Shown one piece after another: positions 5,974 to 9,401 of a stretch of 9,401 nucleotides of DNA (position 1 is the stretch's first letter; every line of letters starts with the position of its first letter). The DNA is from Fidelibacterota bacterium (GTDB lineage: Bacteria > Fidelibacterota > Marinisomatia > SCGC-AAA003-L08 > D37C17), in assembly GCA_018671635.1 (NCBI GenBank), contig JABHHG010000055.1:1-9401 (forward strand). The letters are read 5' to 3'. Both the position numbers and the translations under genes were made by a program. A model generated the notes under the pieces. That model did no database searches, was not told the DNA's origin, and saw only the letters and a program-made list of their open reading frames with translations.

Positions 5974-5978
5974 ATTAA
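5940..5978 (-). promoter_or_regulatory. Candidate promoter region for the Moco operon
   Basis: Two perfect TATAAT hexamers lie on the minus strand at 5950-5955 and 5940-5945. The first has TTAATT 17 nt upstream (5973-5978), a 3/6 match to TTGACA. Initiation here would give a leader of roughly 140-150 nt before moaA ATG 5782. The segment is so AT-rich that TATAAT matches are expected by chance. A group-specific promoter (for example Bacteroidota TAnnTTTG) was not found at a convincing position. Confidence 0.3.
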
Positions 5979-6036
5979 TTTAGTGTAGGTTCAGTTTATA
6001 TAAATAGATTGCTTAGAATAAACTGGATAAATCCAA

Positions 6037-6069
6037 CAAAAAACTTTAGAGCTCTACAACATTTTTTTA
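6037..6069 (-). terminator. Weak terminator candidate after actF
   Basis: Immediately after the actF stop, the minus strand has an A-run, the palindrome TAGAGCTCTA (6047-6056), then AAG and six T residues (6043-6038). The palindrome alone allows only a 3-bp stem with a 4-nt loop. Pairing of the flanking A-run with the T-run could extend it. This may end the ACIII transcript, but it is weak and read-through into moaA is possible. Confidence 0.3.
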
Positions 6070-7230
6070 TGTATGGAGTCTTATGCTTTCATTTATATAT
6101 GGGTCTTTTATTGGGACCAAATTGCCTTTGGATATGGTGAGTATCACTAAACCAAAAGAGATTACAATAATTATGATTGCAACCCCTAGTTCAATAAAGC
6201 CAAACTCTGGATTATTGCCAATTAAAGGAGGAAATATCATTAAATATAAATCTAACCAATGCCCTATTAAGACAGCAATAGATGCCATAATTAATGACTT
6301 TTCAGAACGTTTTGTCTTTCTAAACAATAAAATAGTAAATGGGATTAACCAATTCAGAAAAATATTTATCACAGAAAGTACCAAAAAGGGACCGCTATGA
6401 CGTTTTAAATAATAACTTGTCTCTTCTGGAATATTAGCGTACCAAATTAACATATGCTGGGAAAACCATATATATATCCAAAATGTAGTAAAGGCAAACA
6501 AGTAACGGCCTAGTTCATGTAGATGGTCATCCTTTAGCAATTTCAATGCCCCAACTCTACGCAAATAGATTAGGACCATAATCATAAAAGCCAATCCAAC
6601 AGTAAACATTCCAGAAAATTTATAAAGCCCAAAAATGGTACTAAACCAATGGGGCTCAATTGACATAATCCAATCAAAGCTTGAAGCAACAAATGCAATT
6701 CCACCTAAATATAACCACGCCGCAGACCATTTGATTGCCTTTTGAGTGTGCTCGATATTTCCAGTACTATCTTGCATCCTAGAATGCCTAAGAATAGGTC
6801 GACCTAAAAAATACCAAATCCCAAAATATATAAAAATACGTAATACAAAACTGGGTAAGTTTAACCATGCTTGCTTTCCCGAGAGAATTACATCATTTTT
6901 TACAACTTCTATATGAGTCCATTCATACAAATAATGAGAGCCTATAACAGAAACTAACATAAGAATAAATCCAGCACCCAAGACTGAAAACATTGCCTCA
7001 GGGACTCGGCGAATAACCGTACCCCACCCAGCATTGCTCACATATAATATCGCAACAAAGAACATGCCACAAAAGGCAATGTCTGTCAAATAATTCGCTG
7101 CAAGGAGTATATTCATCCACACTCGGTCACTAAGGAATATGCCCAATACAATTGATAAAACTCCAAGTATTGAAATTCTAAATAACCTACTAAATATGAT
7201 GGGGGTTACTTCATATCTATTTTTTTTCAT
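6067..7230 (-). CDS. actF: Alternative complex III subunit ActF (quinol:cytochrome c oxidoreductase, NrfD-like)
   Basis: ActF is one of the two NrfD/PsrC-like membrane subunits of ACIII, which oxidises quinol and passes electrons to a cytochrome c or directly to a haem-copper oxidase. The 387-residue product is very hydrophobic, with about ten membrane segments. Family-typical blocks are visible: FDWIMSIEPHWFSTIFG (185-201), WFSQHMLIWYANIPEET (255-271), LKRHSGPF (275-282) and GHWLDLYLMIFPP (323-335). The start overlaps the end of actE by 14 nt and no SD site precedes it, so translation probably depends on ribosomes finishing actE. It is the last act gene here; many ACIII operons continue with cytochrome oxidase genes, but this one is followed by the Moco operon after 284 nt. 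Confidence 0.92.
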   Translation of the reverse strand: MKKNRYEVTPIIFSRLFRISILGVLSIVLGIFLSDRVWMNILLAANYLTDIAFCGMFFVAILYVSNAGWGTVIRRVPEAMFSVLGAGFILMLVSVIGSHYLYEWTHIEVVKNDVILSGKQAWLNLPSFVLRIFIYFGIWYFLGRPILRHSRMQDSTGNIEHTQKAIKWSAAWLYLGGIAFVASSFDWIMSIEPHWFSTIFGLYKFSGMFTVGLAFMIMVLIYLRRVGALKLLKDDHLHELGRYLFAFTTFWIYIWFSQHMLIWYANIPEETSYYLKRHSGPFLVLSVINIFLNWLIPFTILLFRKTKRSEKSLIMASIAVLIGHWLDLYLMIFPPLIGNNPEFGFIELGVAIIIIVISFGLVILTISKGNLVPIKDPYINESIRLHT

Positions 7231-7762
7231 TATTCATCATCTTTAATAAATGGGTTACTTGCCAACGATCTTTTCTATTTATCTGAACATTGTATGGAGG
7301 CATATTCCCGAGTCCCTTTGAAACAATCTGATATATTTTCCCATCACTCATAACTTTAACTTTTGGTGAGATAATTGATGGTGGTGGTGGGACTCCTCGT
7401 TTAGTTACAGGTCCATCACCATTACCAGTTTCACCATGGCAAACTACACAATAATTATTATAAATATACTGACCTCGCTCTAAATCGATCTCATCTTTTG
7501 TTAATGGACTCATTATTTCATTTACATCACTACCATCAAATTCCGGCATAAACCCTAATGAGATTGAACCTTTAGGTGGTAACTGTAAAGTTTTTTTATT
7601 TTGATAGTTCGGATTGGGTGAATATGCATCATAGGCAATAGAATGAACCATTTCAGGTATAAATTCATGGTTAGGTTTCGTTACATCATACCTAAACAGA
7701 TAAGATATTATGATTACAAAAAAAATGGAAAGCATTAACTGAATTATTGTTCTCAGCTGCAT
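7217..7762 (-). CDS. actE: Alternative complex III mono-haem cytochrome c subunit ActE
   Basis: ActE is the periplasm-facing single-haem c subunit of ACIII that helps relay electrons from the complex to its acceptor. The 181-residue product has one haem-attachment motif, CVVCH (105-109). A downstream GLGNMPPY (150-157) offers M154 as the likely sixth iron ligand. Residues 5-23 are hydrophobic and probably a signal anchor or uncleaved signal. The segment EFIPEMVHSIAYDAYS (33-48), followed by PPKGSISLG (62-70), resembles the N-terminal region shared by ActE proteins. I see no lipobox cysteine near the N-terminus, although ActE is a lipoprotein in some characterised complexes. A GGAGTATAA SD site precedes the ATG. 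It overlaps actD by 10 nt and actF by 14 nt. Confidence 0.92.
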   Translation of the reverse strand: MQLRTIIQLMLSIFFVIIISYLFRYDVTKPNHEFIPEMVHSIAYDAYSPNPNYQNKKTLQLPPKGSISLGFMPEFDGSDVNEIMSPLTKDEIDLERGQYIYNNYCVVCHGETGNGDGPVTKRGVPPPPSIISPKVKVMSDGKIYQIVSKGLGNMPPYNVQINRKDRWQVTHLLKMMNNEKK

Positions 7763-8262
7763 TTATACTCCAATATTTCACCTGAGTATTTCACAGCGAT
7801 TTCATTTAATAATTTCACATCGTTAGATGGTTTCTTTTCTATTAAGCAGTAGAACCTGTCATCCAATGCACGTATTGATGGCTGTTTCGTTTTATTCATG
7901 CTAAACTTCCACCATAAGAAGAATGTAATAACGGTTCCCAAGCCAGAGAAAAGTATCATTACTTCGAATGCAATTGGCATAAATGCTGGAAAGGAATTCC
8001 ACGGTCTCCCACCTATATTAATTGGCCAATCAATAGCAGAAAGCCAATATTCTAACAAAAGTGCAAATGATAAACCAAATAGGGCAAAGGCAAAGCAAAT
8101 CATATTTAATCGTGAGGATTTTAAGCCAAGCAATTTATCTAAACCATGAATTGCGTACGGAGAATAAACATCATCGATACTAAATCCATTTAACTTAAAT
8201 TTACTTATAGCATCAGCAAGGTCAAATTCATTCCTAAATTCAATAAGTATTTTTGAAGACAT
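7753..8262 (-). CDS. actD: Alternative complex III membrane subunit ActD (DUF3341)
   Basis: ActD is a small structural membrane subunit of ACIII. The 169-residue product begins with a soluble region ending in the family hallmark DVYSPYAIHGLDKLLGLKSS (31-50). Two membrane helices follow (about 53-73 and 93-118), separated by a loop with INIGGRPWNSFPAFMPIAFE (81-100), also diagnostic for DUF3341. The C-terminal part (about 125-169) is soluble and ends YKCS. The ATG has an AGAGGA SD site and lies 2 nt after the actC stop; the end overlaps actE by 10 nt. No redox centre is expected or seen. Confidence 0.93.
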   Translation of the reverse strand: MSSKILIEFRNEFDLADAISKFKLNGFSIDDVYSPYAIHGLDKLLGLKSSRLNMICFAFALFGLSFALLLEYWLSAIDWPINIGGRPWNSFPAFMPIAFEVMILFSGLGTVITFFLWWKFSMNKTKQPSIRALDDRFYCLIEKKPSNDVKLLNEIAVKYSGEILEYKCS

Positions 8263-8264
8263 TA

Positions 8265-9401
8265 TTATTTTCCTCTACCCCTATAGTGAAGAACTGATTT
8301 TACTTCACCCATTGAAATCATTGGTAAAACACGTATAAACAAAAGAAATAAGGTGAAAAAGAGTCCAAAACTACCAATTAACGTACCAATTTCAACCCAT
8401 GTTGGTGTATAAGAAGACCATGATGATGGCAAAAAATCACGATGCAAAGAAGTCACAATAATTACAAATCTTTCAAACCACATCCCAATGTTCACGAAGA
8501 TAGATAGAATAAACACAATTACCACATTTCGGCGAATACGTTTGAACCAGAAGAATTGAGGAGTAATTAAATTACATCCTACCATTATCCAATAGGCCCA
8601 AGAGAAAGGACCTAACGCTCTATTTAAGAAAACAAATTGCTCATATCCATTTCCTGAATACCATGCCATAAAAAATTCAGTGGCATAAGATAAAGTAACA
8701 ATCCCTCCCGTGACAATAATCACTTTAGTCATATTCTCAATATGATTTAGTGTAATATAGTCTTCTAAGCTTAATGTTTTTCGTGCAATAATCATTAATG
8801 TAAGTACCATTGCAAAACCGCTAAAAACTGCACCTGCTACGAAATAAGGTGGAAAAGTAGTAGTATGCCATCCAGGAATTGATGAGGTAGCAAAATCAAA
8901 ACTAACTACAGTATGTACTGAAATAACTAAAGGTGTAGCCAAGCCAGCCAAAAGAGCATATACTGTTTCATATCGGTGCCAAACTTTGAAACTTCCATTC
9001 CAACCTAAACTTAAAATAGAGAAAATTTTCTTTTTAAATTTATTTGTTGATCGATCTCTAACTGTTGCCAAGTCAGGAATTAAACCATAATACCAAAAGA
9101 CTGCAGAAATTATAAAATAAGTACCAATCGCAAAGACATCCCATGCAAGTGGAGATCTAAAATTTATCCAAAGTGGTCCTCGGCCATTGGGGTATGGAAA
9201 CATCCAAAATGCAAGCCAAGGTCTTCCCATATGGATTATAGGGAATATACCTGCACACATCACCGCAAAAATAGTCATTGCTTCAGCAGATCGATTGATA
9301 GATGTTCGCCACTTTTGTCTAAAAAGAAATAATATCGCTGATATAAGTGTTCCTGCGTGACCAATACCCACCCAGAAGACAAAATTGGTAATATCAAATG
9401 C
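8265..9401 (-). CDS. actC: Alternative complex III quinol-binding subunit ActC (NrfD-like), 5' end outside the window
   Basis: ActC is the NrfD/PsrC-like integral membrane subunit associated with quinol oxidation in ACIII. The frame is open to 9401, and the ten codons at the edge (AFDITNFVFW) continue directly into VGIGHAGTLISA. The GTG at 9371 is therefore an internal valine, not the start; roughly 80-90 N-terminal residues are probably missing. In the 378 visible residues the family motifs are GHAG (14-17), IHMGRPW, the SWAYW-type segment of a membrane helix, and YATEFFMAWYSGNGYE, along with about eight or nine membrane helices. It ends in a basic tail (GRGK) and stops 2 nt before actD. actA and actB are expected just beyond the edge. 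Confidence 0.93.
   Translation of the reverse strand, partial: AFDITNFVFWVGIGHAGTLISAILFLFRQKWRTSINRSAEAMTIFAVMCAGIFPIIHMGRPWLAFWMFPYPNGRGPLWINFRSPLAWDVFAIGTYFIISAVFWYYGLIPDLATVRDRSTNKFKKKIFSILSLGWNGSFKVWHRYETVYALLAGLATPLVISVHTVVSFDFATSSIPGWHTTTFPPYFVAGAVFSGFAMVLTLMIIARKTLSLEDYITLNHIENMTKVIIVTGGIVTLSYATEFFMAWYSGNGYEQFVFLNRALGPFSWAYWIMVGCNLITPQFFWFKRIRRNVVIVFILSIFVNIGMWFERFVIIVTSLHRDFLPSSWSSYTPTWVEIGTLIGSFGLFFTLFLLFIRVLPMISMGEVKSVLHYRGRGK

Noticed and set aside
5783..6066. Chromosomal origin of replication
   Set aside because: There is only one exact DnaA box plus two partial ones, no replication genes, and no strand switch. Kept only as a low-interest observation.
6083..6400. Plus-strand 105-codon frame opposite actF
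   Set aside because: Antisense to a well-supported ActF; the low-GC sequence leaves open frames by chance.
9369..9371. GTG at 9371 as start of ActC
   Set aside because: The frame stays open to 9401 with family-like residues (AFDITNFVFW), so the gene continues past the edge.
1..9401. CRISPR array, tRNA, rRNA, insertion sequence or phage genes
   Set aside because: I found no regularly spaced repeats, tRNA-like folds, transposase or integrase motifs on reading both strands.

Overview
The window is AT-rich, and every convincing gene lies on the minus strand, so transcription runs from position 9401 towards position 1. It carries the end of an alternative complex III (ACIII) operon, then a compact molybdenum-cofactor (Moco) operon that includes a permease and a tatA gene, then the start of a small cysteine-rich secreted protein cut by the window edge. 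ACIII, a Tat pathway and a fused MoaC-MoaB protein suggest a respiring diderm of the Bacteroidota/FCB group. Many genes have strong GGAGG-type Shine-Dalgarno (SD) sites, which typical Bacteroidia and Flavobacteriia seldom use. A neighbouring FCB lineage (for example Marinimicrobia- or Ignavibacteria-like) is therefore at least as plausible. This placement is inference, not identification.

Positions 9401-6067 hold actC (5' end outside the window), actD, actE and actF. These are the quinol-binding NrfD-like subunit, the DUF3341 membrane subunit, the mono-haem cytochrome c and the second NrfD-like subunit of quinol:cytochrome c/oxidase oxidoreductase. The genes are separated by 2 nt or overlap by 10 and 14 nt. 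actA and actB should lie beyond 9401.

Positions 6066-5783 are a 284-nt AT-rich gap. It contains a weak terminator candidate, two TATAAT boxes, a long AT-rich inverted repeat with a perfect DnaA-box sequence, and several small hairpins in the presumed moaA leader.

Positions 5782-422 hold eight genes joined by overlaps or near-zero gaps: moaA, a moaC-moaB fusion, a TSUP (TauE/SafE) permease, moeA, moaD, moaE, mobA and tatA. Together they cover GTP to cyclic pyranopterin monophosphate (MoaA, MoaC), dithiolene formation (MoaD/MoaE), adenylation and molybdenum insertion (MoaB, MoeA), and guanylylation (MobA). TatA fits export of folded Moco enzymes. MoeB, which activates MoaD, and a ModABC-type molybdate transporter are not in the window. 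In two places the codons for a functionally required C-terminal Gly-Gly (MoaA and MoaD) also form the SD site of the next gene.

Positions 421-1 hold a 139-nt spacer with a hairpin and a direct repeat, then the first 94 codons of a signal-peptide-bearing cysteine-rich protein of unknown function.
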